From: Phaseolus vulgaris
Taxonomy: Eukaryota > Streptophyta > Magnoliopsida > Fabales > Fabaceae
Assembly: GCF_000499845.2 (NCBI RefSeq)
Contig: NC_023758.2
Span: 5,050,170-5,114,169 of the forward strand
DNA length: 64,000 nucleotides
Direction: 5' to 3'
Of this stretch, positions 54,459-64,000 are shown one piece after another; positions within the stretch are counted from its first letter, which is position 1, and each line of letters opens with the position of its first letter. The notes beneath the pieces were generated by a model. That model was not told the origin of the DNA, did no database searches, and saw only the letters and a program-made list of their open reading frames with translations. Both the position numbers and the translations under genes were made by a program.

Positions 54459-57400
54459 GTACCATCGGTGTTATTGGTGGCAATAATATTAATGGTACCA
54501 TGAGTGTTATTTGTTGCAATAATGTTGATGGTATCATTAGTGTTATTGGTAGCAATAATACTGATGGTAACATCAGTTTTATTGGTGGCGATAATACTGA
54601 TGGTACCATCAGTGTTATTGGTGGGAATAAGACTGATAGTACAATCAGTGTTATGGGTGGCAATAATACTGATGGTACAATCAGTGTTATGGGTGGCAAT
54701 AATACTGATGGTACAATCAGTGTTATTGGTGGGAATAGTACTGATGGAACCATCAGTGTTATTGGTGGGAATAATACTGATGGAACCTTTAGTGTTATTG
54801 GTGGTAATAATAGTGATGGTACCATTAGTGTTCTTGGTGGGAATAATAGTGATGGACCCATTAGTGTTATCGGTGGGAATAATACTGAGGGAACCATCAC
54901 TGTTAATCCTAGGAATAATACTGAGTGTAACATCAGTGCTATTGGTGGGAATAATAGTGATGCTACCATCAGTGTTATTTGTGGGAATAATACTGATGGA
55001 ACCATCAATGTTAAAGGTGAGAATAATACTGATGGTACCATTAGTCTTATTGGTGACAATAATACTACTGATACCATCAGTGTTAATGGTGGGAATAATA
55101 CTGATGGTACCATCAGTGTTATTGGTGGGAAAAATACTGATGGAACCATCAATGTTATTGGTGGGAATAATAGTGATGGACCCATTAGTGTTATTGGTGG
55201 GAATAATACTGATGGAACCATCACTGTTAATCCTGGGTATAATACTGATGGAACCATCACTGTTAATTGTGGGAAAAATTCTGATGGTACCATCAATGTT
55301 ATTGGTGGCAATAATACTGATGGTACCATGAGTGTTATTTGTGGCAATAATACTGATGGTATCATGAGTTTATTGGTGGCAATAAGACTGATGGTACCAT
55401 CAGTGTTATTGGTGGGAATAATACTGATGGAACCATCAGTGTTAATTGTGGCAATAATACTGATGGTACCATCAGTGTTATTGGTGGCAATAATACTGAC
55501 GGTGCCATCAGTGTACCATCAGTGTTATTGGTGGTAATATTACTGATGGTACTATCAGTGTTAAGGGTCAGAGTAATACTGATGGTAACATCATTGTTAT
55601 TGGTGGCAATAATACTGATGGTACCATCAGTGTTATTGGTGGGAATAATACTGAAGGTACCATCAATGTTATTACTGGTAATAATACAAGGTACCATCAG
55701 TGCTATTGGTGGGAATAACATTCATGGTCCCATCAGTGCTATTGGTGACAATAATACTGATGGTACCATCAATTTTATTGGTGGGAATAATACTTATTGT
55801 AGGATCAGTGTTATGTGTGGGAATAATACTGATGGTACCATCAGAGTTATAGGTGGGAATAATACTGATTTTACCATCAGTGTTATTGGTGGCAATGAAA
55901 CTGATGGTACGATCAGTGTTATTGGTGGCAATAATTTTGATGGTACCATCAATGTTATTAGTTGCAATAATACTGATTGTACCATCAGTGTTATTGGTGG
56001 TAATAATACTGATGGTACCATCAGTGTTATTCGTGGCAATAATACTAATGGTACCATCGGTGTTATTCGTGGCAATAATACTAATGCTACCATCACTGTT
56101 ATTCGTGGCGATAATACTAATGGTACCTTCACTGTTATTCGTGGCAATAATACTGATGGTACCATCAGTGTTATTGGTGGGAATAATACTGATGGAACCA
56201 TCAGTGTTAATGATGGGAATAATACTGAGTGTAACATTAGTGCTATTGGTGGGAATAATAGTGATGCTACCATCAGTGTTATTTGTGGGAATAATATTGA
56301 TGGAACCATCAATGTTATAGGTGAGAATAATACTGATGGTACCAGTAATGTTATTGGTGGCAATAATACTAATGATACCATCAGTGTTAATGGTGGGAAT
56401 AATACTGATGGTACCATCTTTGTTATTGGTGGGAATAATACTGATGGAACCATCAGTGTTATTGGTGGGAATAATAGTGATGGACCCATTAGTGTTATTG
56501 GTGGGAATAATACTGATGGAACCATCACTGTTAATCCTGGGAATAATACTGATGGAACCATCACTTTTAATTGTGGGAATAATTCTGATGGTACCATCAA
56601 TGTTATTGGTGGCAATAATACTGATGGTACCATGAGTGTTATTTGTGGCAATAATACTGATGGTATCATCAGTGTTATTGGTGGCAATAAGACTGATGGT
56701 ACCATCAGTGTTATTGGTGGGAAGAATACTCATGGAACCATCAGTGTTAATGGTGGCAATAATACTGATGGTACCATCAGTGTTATTGGTGGCAATAAAA
56801 CTGATGGTACCATCAATGTTATTGATGGCAATAATACTGATGGTACCATCAGTGTACCTTCAGTGTTATTGGTGGTAATATTACTTATGGTACCATCAGT
56901 ATTAAGGGTGAGAGTAATACTGATGGTAGCAACAGTGTTATTGGTGGGAATTAGACTGATGGTACAATCAGTGCTATTGGTGGAAATAATATTGATGGCA
57001 CCATCACTATTAATGGTGGGAATAATATTGATGCTACCATTAGTGTTATTGGTGGCAATAATACTGATGGTATCACGAGTGTTATTTGTAGGAATAATAC
57101 TGATGGTACACTCAGTGTTATTGGTGGGAATAATACTAATGCTACCATCAGTGTTATTGGTGGCAATAAAACCGATGGTACCATAAGTGCTATTTGTGGC
57201 AATAATACTGATGGTACTAACAGTGTTATTGGTGGCAATAATATTGATGGTACCATTAGTGTTATTGGTGGCAATAATACTGATGGTACCATCAGTGTTA
57301 TAGGTGGCAATAATACTGATGGTACCACAGTGTTATTGGTGGGAATAATGCTGATGGAACCATCATTGTTATTGGTGGGAATAATATTGATGGAAACATG

Positions 57401-58777
57401 AGTGTTATTGGTGGGAATAATAGTAATGGTACCATCGGTGTTATTGGTGGGAATAATACTAATGGAACCACCACTATTAATGGTGGGAATAATACTGATG
57501 GAACCATCATTGTTAATGGTGGGAATAATACTGATGGAACCATCATTGTTAATGGTGGCAGTAATACTGATGGTACCATCAGTGTTATTGGTGGCAATAA
57601 TACTGCTGGTACCATGAATGTTATTTGTGGCAATAATACTGATGGTATCATCAGTGTTATTGGTTGCAATAATACTGATGATACCATCAGTGTTATTGGT
57701 GGCATTAACTGATGGTACCATCAGTGTTATTGGTGGGAATAATAGTGATGGTAGTATTAGTATTATTGGTGGCAATAATACTGGTCGTACCGTGAGTGTT
57801 ATTTGTGGGAATAATACTGAATGTACCATCAGTGTTATTGGTGGGCATAATACTGATGGTACCATCAGCGTTTTTGGTGGCAATAAAACTGATGGTACCC
57901 TCAATGTTATTGGTGGGAATAATACTGATGGAACCATCAGTGTTAATGGTGGGAATAATACTGATGGTACCGTCAGTGTTATTGGTGGGAATAATACTGA
58001 TGGTCCATCTATGTTATTTGTTGGAATAATATTGACGGTACCATCAGTGTTATTGGTGGGAATAATACTGATGGTACCATCAATGTTATTAGTGGCAATA
58101 ATACTGATGGTACCATCAATGTTATTGGTGGCAATAATACTGATGGTACCATCAATGTTATTGGTCAGAATAATACCGATGGAATCATCAGTATTAATGG
58201 TCGGAATAATACTGATGGTACCATCAGTTTTATTGGTGGCAATAATACAGATGGTACCATCAGTGTTATTGATGGCAATAATACTGATGGTACCATCTGT
58301 GTTATTCATGGCAATATAACTGATGGTTACATCATTGTTATTGGTGGGAATAATACTGATGGTACCATCAGTGTTATTGGTGGAAATAATACTGATGGTA
58401 CCATGAATGTTATTTTTGGTAATAATACAAGGTACCATCAGTGTTATTGGTGGGAATAATACTGATGGTACCATTAGTGCTATTGGTGACAATAATACTG
58501 ATGGTACCATCACTGTTATTGGTGGGAATAATACTAATGGTAACATAAGAGTTATTGGTGGGAATAATACTGATTTTACCATCATTGTTATTGGTGGCAA
58601 TAAAACTGATGGTACCATCAGTGTTATTGGTGGCAATAAAACTGATGGTACCATCAGTGTTATTGGTGGCAATAACACTGATGGTACCATCAGTGTTATT
58701 GATGGCAATAATACTGATGGTACCATCAGTGTACCTTCAGTGTTATTGGTGGTAATATTACTGATGGTACCATCAGT
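54459..58777 (+). repeat. 36-bp palindromic tandem repeat, block 5
   Basis: About 120 units, same orientation. Local variants include GTTAATCCTGGG and units with GGACCCATTAGTG (54850-55200, repeated at 56470-56560), pointing to further internal duplications. Near 55511, 56850 and 58728 a unit is cut short: ATCAGTGTACC(A/T)TCAGTG. It ends ACCATCAGT against the E4 LTR. Confidence 0.94.
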
Positions 58778-60045
58778 TGTACGTGTTCGTGCGCTACCTC
58801 AACCGTCAGCTAGGGACACCTTCCCACTGGTTGCCTATGGATTCCTGCAAAAAAGAGGACAAAGAGGCGCCCTAGCGGCCGTGTGCACTCCGACGCTCAA
58901 GTCAGCCAGCAAGAAACACCAAAAAACTGTCCACCTACGTGTCTGAGCACCGCATGTGGCACTCTGAAGGTGGTAAAATAACTGTGTATATGTGTGTGTT
59001 GTCTCCTTCAGGCAAAAATATTCCCAGTCACTTGTACGTAACCTTGAAGCACGAGCAAGCAACTAGAGAGTTCTCTGGTAAGTTTGCCGAAAGTTCCAAC
59101 CCTTTTTCCAACATTCCCCGCGCTATTTAAACTACCCAAGCATTTAAAGCGTCTTAAAGCGCTTTTAATCACAAACGTAACGCACTCATTAAAGCGCTTA
59201 ATTAGAAAACGTAGCGCATTTAAGACGTTGAAACGCTCGGGAGCCATTATAGTACCTGAATGATAAAAAGGGAAACTGTATTGAATGACTTTTAATTACC
59301 TGGCACCTGACTGAAAGGTGTTTCTATTCTGGCATGGCTGTCGTACACGTGGAGGGCCTCACGACGCCATGACCCCATCCGGGGGCGCTCCTGCCCACCT
59401 GGGGACGTTTCTACGTGTGAGTCCTCCTGCTGGGAGTGCTACTGCGCTAGGGGTGACTTTTTGGGTGCCAACTCATGCCCCCAAGTATCTAGTCACTTAC
59501 TTTGAGAGCGTATCTGCCTTCCTTTTGTACTCTGCACCCGGTTGCCCTGGGCGTGACTTTCCTCTTGAGTCGTATCTGCCCCACAGGCGTCTCTGGGGCG
59601 GCAGGAGCACTTCACGAGTCAGGCTGCCCTTCACTGGTACTATTACTATGGCCTTGAAGCCACCTTTTCCTTCTCTTTACTACTGCCCCGTGCTATTGGG
59701 ACCTGAGGCCTTCCCACGGCGTCGCTCCCTCCATGGTCTTTCCTACCCATGGGTATCGGGGAACCACACCGCGATTGCCTTACTTTAGCGCTGTTTGATC
59801 TGGCGACACCTTGGTTGGGCGACGCATTTACTTAGGCGACGCCCTGCCTTGGCGACGCTTCCTCTTGGCGTCTCTCCAGCGAGGCGACGCCTTCACCTAG
59901 GCGACGCCTTCCCCTGGCGACGCCTTGCCTTGGCGACGCTTCCTCTTGGCGTCTCTACACCTAGGCGACGCCTTGCATTGACTTTGACCTTCCAGTCGTT
60001 GACTTTGACCTTGACTTAGTCAGCGCCCGGATACGGGACGGTACA
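58778..60045 (-). repeat. E4 3' LTR
   Basis: About 1,268 bp. The outer end on the minus strand is TGTACCGTCCCGTATCC. The array-side end begins TGTACGTGTTCGTGCGC and lacks the first about 20 bp of the E1 LTR end (TGTTCCGTCC...), so it may be slightly truncated or rearranged. It contains the AAGAGGACAAAGAGGCGCCC block, CGCGCTATTTAAAC, and about nine GGCGACGCC-type repeats at 59815-59975 just before the U3 end. Confidence 0.8.
59815..59975 (+). repeat. GGCGACGCC repeats in the E4 LTR
   Basis: Tandem TTGGCGACGC(C/T)T, CTAGGCGACGCCTTC and GGCGTCTC units. Each holds the near-palindrome GGCGACGCC or its relative GGCGTCTC. Same motif as 3414-3565 in E1. Confidence 0.7.
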
Positions 60046-60763
60046 CAAGCCCCCAGTCTTAAGCCGAAGACTTGTCTTCAGCGCAAAGACTAAAGCCTCG
60101 CCCACGCCGTCCACGTGCCTTCCTGATGACGTGTCGTTTTCTGCTGACTCAGCAATTTTTTCGAATTACTGACGTGACACTTTCTGAACCAGAGGTATTC
60201 TTAATGGCTGATTGGACATCCCTGAAATGGGAAAAATGATGTCTTTTGAAGTTGCGCTTAATCGCGTGCCACGTGGTTCATCGTGCGGTCGTCTTCAAGA
60301 ACCTCTTGCGCTCCCCTTGAGCGCTTAATCTTGCAACACGTGGCGTCATCACACGGTTATCCTTTGTTGCCCCTCGCGCTTCTTGTAACGTTTAAGTTAC
60401 CAAACCCCTCGCTTGCCACTACTGTTACATCCACTTTCTCTGCCCTCTGTCACTGTTCATCTTCTCTAAATCCCTTCTCTTGCGACCCCTGTTCGTTCGT
60501 GTTTCCGCTCTCCACGCCCTTCAGCCCCTAAAGGTACGGTTTTTCTCTCCTTGATGATTCTCTTTACTGTATGAACTGCCTGGGACTGTCCATATTACCG
60601 CATTTTTCTGGATATTGTTTGTATGCTTCTTTATTCCTCTCGTTTCCCTTCGTTCTCTTGTGGGTAGGGCGCTCCTAGGGTTCTTCCATTTTTCCCTTTT
60701 CTTCTCCCCAACCCCTTTTCTCTGAACCCTTTCTTTCTCTTTTGATCTTCAGCATTGGCATTG
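60046..60763 (+). promoter_or_regulatory. E4 polypurine tract, antisense-gene promoter and leader with likely intron
   Basis: Minus-strand ACTGGGGGCTTG (60046-60057) is the PPT. CACGTGG/CACGTGC cores are at about 60110, 60269 and 60338. A likely leader intron is at 60534-60752 (AAAG|GTACGG, GATCTTCAG; 219 bp), 11 bases before the ATG. Confidence 0.5.
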
Positions 60764-61547
60764 ATGGCGAAAACTAAGACCACCGCGCCTCCCCCGCTCC
60801 CTAAGTCTTATTATAAGGGCGAATATGACTGGGTCCCCGACGAACTTCTGGACGAATGTTCCCTCCTGAACTCTGTTGAGGACGTGGAGGCTCACAGGGG
60901 GGACCCTGCTCTCTATAACTTCAATGCTTTCCACAAAAATCACGACTCCCAAGTCCTGGTAAGCCGGGTGCGACCTGGGATGCCCGTTTGTGCGGACTCA
61001 CGGGATACTGGGGGATGTCCTTTCTTCTTCCTCTATCAAATGGTTCTCAAGAGGGTGGGCCTGCGTCTGCCCCTCACTCCCTTCGAAAAAGAGCTACTGA
61101 CAGAGATAAACACTGCTCCCGCCCAACTCCATCCCAACAGTTGGGCTTTCGTGAGGGGGTTCCAAATTCTCTGCGGCTATCTAGGTGTTCCCTCCTCTGT
61201 GGACGTTTTTCTTCATTTCTTCGAGGTAAAGAAGCAAGGGAAGAGCCTTTGGATGAGCTTTTCTGGCATCGCCGGGCGCATCATCCTTACGCTCTTCCAG
61301 AATTCGTTCAAAGGATGGAAGGGGAAATTCTTCAAGGTACGCGCGACTAAGCGCGATCCTACCATCCTAGAGGGCTTCCCCCTGTACTGGACAGACAAAC
61401 CCATAACCATGAAGCCCTTGGCTCTGGACGAGCTTGCCCCGCCTGACCGGGATGTATGCAAAGCCTTGGCGGGACTGGGAATAGTCTTCGATACCGCCAA
61501 ACTCATCGCGAACGAATTCAATGCCCATGGGCTTTCTACCTACTTCG
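60764..61547 (+). CDS. E4 antisense gene, exon 1: gypsy-type transposon-domain protein
   Basis: Start at ATG 60764 (MAKTKTTAPPP); upstream in-frame codons are not ATG. About 261 residues with YDWVPDELLDEC, LPLTPFEKELLTEIN, HPNSWAFVRGFQI, VDVFLHFFEVKKQGKSLWMSF, LEGFPLYWTD. Phase-1 donor TTCG|GTATCT at 61548; 211-bp intron to TGATGTAG at 61758; frame preserved. The same intron position and phase occur in E2, E3 and E1 gene 2, so the gene structure is older than the split of the two families. The spliced product is about 698 residues. It lacks the long Pro/Ser N-terminus of E2/E3. Confidence 0.78.
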
Positions 61548-61758
61548 GTATCTGCCCTTGGTGATTTATGATGCATTAGTTGTTGTGGTTATCTGCATAT
61601 ATTTGGCCATAGAATCTTCCTTCTGATTCATCTGAATCAAACTTATGCTACCATTTTTCGCTGTACAATGTTACTTGCATTTCACATCTCTTCATGTATT
61701 GTGAATTCGCATAACTGCTCTGGTACTAATCCTTGCTGTTTGGCCTGTCTTGATGTAG

Positions 61759-63071
61759 GATCGGTGATGGGCGCTTCCAAAAGAGTGATGTTGGCGAAAG
61801 CACTGAAGGAGGCTCGTGCCGCCAAGGCAGGCGCCTCCTCCAGCCCTGCTGCCAACCCGGTTCTCCCACCGGCTCTGTCACCGCCACCTCCAGTCACCGC
61901 TGAAGCTCCTTCTAGCCCATCTCCGACATCTCCACCTGGCTCCAAAGTGCTTCCAACTCCCAATTCTCCTCCGCCTATCGCCGCCGTTCCCCTAGCTGCG
62001 GCCTCGTCACCGGCTTTCACCCCCCTTGACAAAGGGAAAAGGGTTTTGGAGATTCTGTCAGATGATGAGGATTCGGAAGGGGTGGCACCCTTCAGAAGGA
62101 GAAAATCCGCGCGGGTTCCTCTTCTGGTAGAGACGTCGCCGCAGGGAGGGAACCCCTTTATGGACAACCCTCCAAGCGCAACCTCACTCCCTCCTATGAT
62201 ACTCCAAGAGGAAAGGGGCGAAGGCGCCGAATCTGCCCCGCCTCCGCCGCCGCCAGAAACCACTGCTTCCCCGGCTCCCGACGCTGCCGCTCCCGACTTC
62301 ATCGCCATCCCTCCTCCAATCATGCATCTGATGAGGGGTTTTAGTGGTGGGACTATGCCAGAAGGTACCGACAGGAGGGAAGGCATGCCTTTCTACTTGG
62401 GGGCCTTCTTGGCGGTGGCTCTCGAATGGCGCTCCCAGGCCAGAAACGCGGTCTTGCAAGCTCAAACCCTCCAAGCCTTGGAAACAAAAGCATCTACCCT
62501 GGAAGAGGAAATGAGGACCCTGGGACGCCAGAACGAAGCCTATCAATCTTTTCTGAAACAAATACAAGAGTCCAAGGCAGAAACAGAGAGGCAACTGGCG
62601 GAGGCATTGGAGCTCCAGGCAGGCTTCTACACTCGGGAAGTTGCTCTTCAAGTGCAGGTAGCGGGTCTTCAGGAAGTGGTCAAAGCGGATGCAGAAACCC
62701 AAAAGGACCTGAAGGACCGTTGCTGCGAACAGGCTGCCAAGGTGGAGCGGATGGAGGAGGAAATGGCCACCCAGACCAAAGCTATGGACCTTCTCCGAGT
62801 TGACTACGACAAACTACGGGTCGAGGTTAGCCGGCTTCGCGTGGAAAACGAGGCTCTGGAGAAGCAGGTGACCTCTGGAGACGCCGCCATTGAGGAACTG
62901 GAGAAGGAGAAAAAGTCCCTTATCCAGGAGATGGCGGGTACCTTCGAGGAGGGGTTCCAAGAGGCCCTGACCCAGGCGTCCTGCGAGAATCCTGGCGTCA
63001 ACCTTTCGAACTGCGACCCCACACACCACGTCGTCGACGGGAAGGTCGTGCCCATGGATTTGGATGACTGA
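61759..63071 (+). CDS. E4 antisense gene, exon 2: proline-rich and coiled-coil part, intact
   Basis: About 437 residues. It begins GSVMGASKRVMLAKALKEARA (compare MLGKNMLADLKALARN in E3), then a Pro/Ser/Ala-rich tract, an acidic SDDEDSEG next to FRRRKSARV (nuclear-signal-like), GAFLAVALEWRSQARNAV, a coiled coil of about 200 residues, and the C-terminus EEGFQEALTQASCENP ... VVDGKVVPMDLDD. VVDGKVVP is shared with the otherwise different E2/E3 C-terminus. Function not known to me. Confidence 0.78.
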
Positions 63072-64000
63072 ACCGCTGCCTCTCATCCGCCGCCTTCCTC
63101 TTCAAGCTTAACTCTTTTATTCTTTACCTTCGTTTTTTTTTATTTTATTTGTCAAAACTTGTAATTCTTTGAACTATCCATACTCTTGTTACTGATTTGG
63201 GACGTTCGTATGGTTGCCTTTATTTCTTTGCCACATACGATTCTGCCTATGCGATCTTATTCTCATCTTTTCCCTTCACGCGCTTCACTTATTTTATCTG
63301 GGTTCTACCCATTTCTTTCACTTCGTTGGGCGGTTTGGTATGATCGGGAAAGGTTGCACGCCAACCCTCACGCCCATGGAGAGGCTCACTTAGTGACGCC
63401 GTATCGTCCACGGGACGTCTCTGATACTGAAAGGCCCTTTCTCTGATCCTTAACGCCCGGCGCCCACGCCTAAGGAGAGGCCTGCTAACAGCAACACTGT
63501 ATCGTCCCCGGGTGTCTAAAACGCTGAGCGCTCTGGAGAGGGTCTGTTCCCTCCATGGTCTTTCCTTCCCATAGGTATCGGGGAACGCCCTGCCAGCGAT
63601 TCGCTGGCGTTTGGCGATCTCATCTCCCTCCACAGTCTTTCCTACCTGTGGGTATCGGGGAGGTGACGCCTGTGACTAACTTTGCCTTTCTTTGATTTCT
63701 TCTCCCTCCACAGTCTTTCCTACCTGTGGGTATCGGGGAGGTGACGCCAGTTGGTATTTGGGTTGGCGACGCCCGCGACATCTCGCGCTGTCGTCGCCCT
63801 TTACGTCCTTCCTGGAAACGCCTCGGGCGTTACCTTTACTTCGACATTGACCTTAATTCTTGCCTTGGTCAACGCCTGATAACAGCGAAGAGCCCAAGGC
63901 TTTGTCTGTGCCATCCACGTGGCGCTCCTTGTATAGCTGATGGGACCTTCTGTCATTCGACTTGATCCACGTGGCGCTGCTTGTATGGTTGATGGGGTAT
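63072..64000 (+). other. E4 region downstream of the antisense gene, LTR-like spacer
   Basis: No gene seen. It matches E1 906-1900, including TCCCTCCATGGTCTTTCC (63548), repeated CTACCTGTGGGTATCGGGG units (63645, 63720), and GATCCACGTGGCGCTGC near the window end. By comparison with E1, a second antisense gene should start about 400 bp beyond the window. Confidence 0.55.

Larger units (their letters stand above)
58778..64000 (-). mobile_element. E4: Tat-lineage element of the E1 family, 3' part only (continues past window)
   Basis: Contains the 3' LTR (58778-60045), polypurine tract, and the antisense spliced gene (60764-63071). The gag-pol expected further right is outside the window. It aligns with E1 in the LTR, antisense gene 1 and the following 0.9 kb. 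Beyond that, the second antisense gene and pol seen in E1 would be predicted. Target duplication cannot be tested. Confidence 0.82.

Noticed and set aside
16510..58777. CRISPR array
   Set aside because: Units are contiguous and all diverge from each other. There are no unique spacers between constant repeats and no cas genes, and the context is plant retrotransposons.

Overview
This window is repetitive plant nuclear DNA. No host single-copy gene, rRNA, tRNA or CRISPR array was recognised. The assignment to a flowering plant rests on plant Tat-lineage Ty3/gypsy retrotransposons, with dual RNase H domains and an antisense intron-containing gene, and on GT-AG introns. The proteins remind me of legume (Vigna/Phaseolus-type) repeats, but that is recall and was not tested.

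Layout. (1) 1-16509: an old Tat element, E1, on the minus strand. Its 3' LTR lies off the left edge. It keeps two plus-strand antisense genes (3-905 and 2295-3219), a broken gag-pol (9075 down to 3725), a primer-binding site and a 5' LTR (9154-10002 plus 16165-16509). That LTR is split by a young plus-strand element, E5 (10003-16164, 686-bp LTRs), which has gag and protease but no reverse transcriptase or integrase core. (2) 16510-58777: an array of a 36-bp tandem repeat, about 18.3 kb (about 508 units) in five blocks, all in one orientation. (3) Insertions in the array: E2 (17567-27232, 5-bp target duplication GATAC), a divergent solo LTR (36146-36902), E3 (37135-49320, target duplication GTACC) and an LTR fragment with triplicated U5/primer-site sequence (53104-54458). 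(4) 58778-64000: the 3' LTR and antisense gene of E4, a second copy of the E1 family that runs off the right edge.

In the Tat elements, gag-pol is read on the minus strand from a TATA-bearing LTR. A second, spliced gene is read on the plus strand from just inside the 3' LTR. It encodes a domain I associate with the Pfam 'putative gypsy type transposon' family, then a proline-rich, basic/acidic, coiled-coil part. The two transcription units converge on a tandem-repeat-rich 3' region. E2 and E3 have LTR pairs differing at about 5 and 2 positions, so both are young. E2 has a 2,556-bp in-frame internal deletion. E3 has one nonsense codon and one 1-bp frameshift.

The most unusual feature is the 36-bp repeat. 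Thirty of its 36 bases form a near-perfect palindrome centred on GGTACC. Four of its six reading frames are open. Three insertions of one retrotransposon family have their target duplications on that palindrome centre. Long ORFs inside the array are by-products of the repeat and are not annotated as genes.
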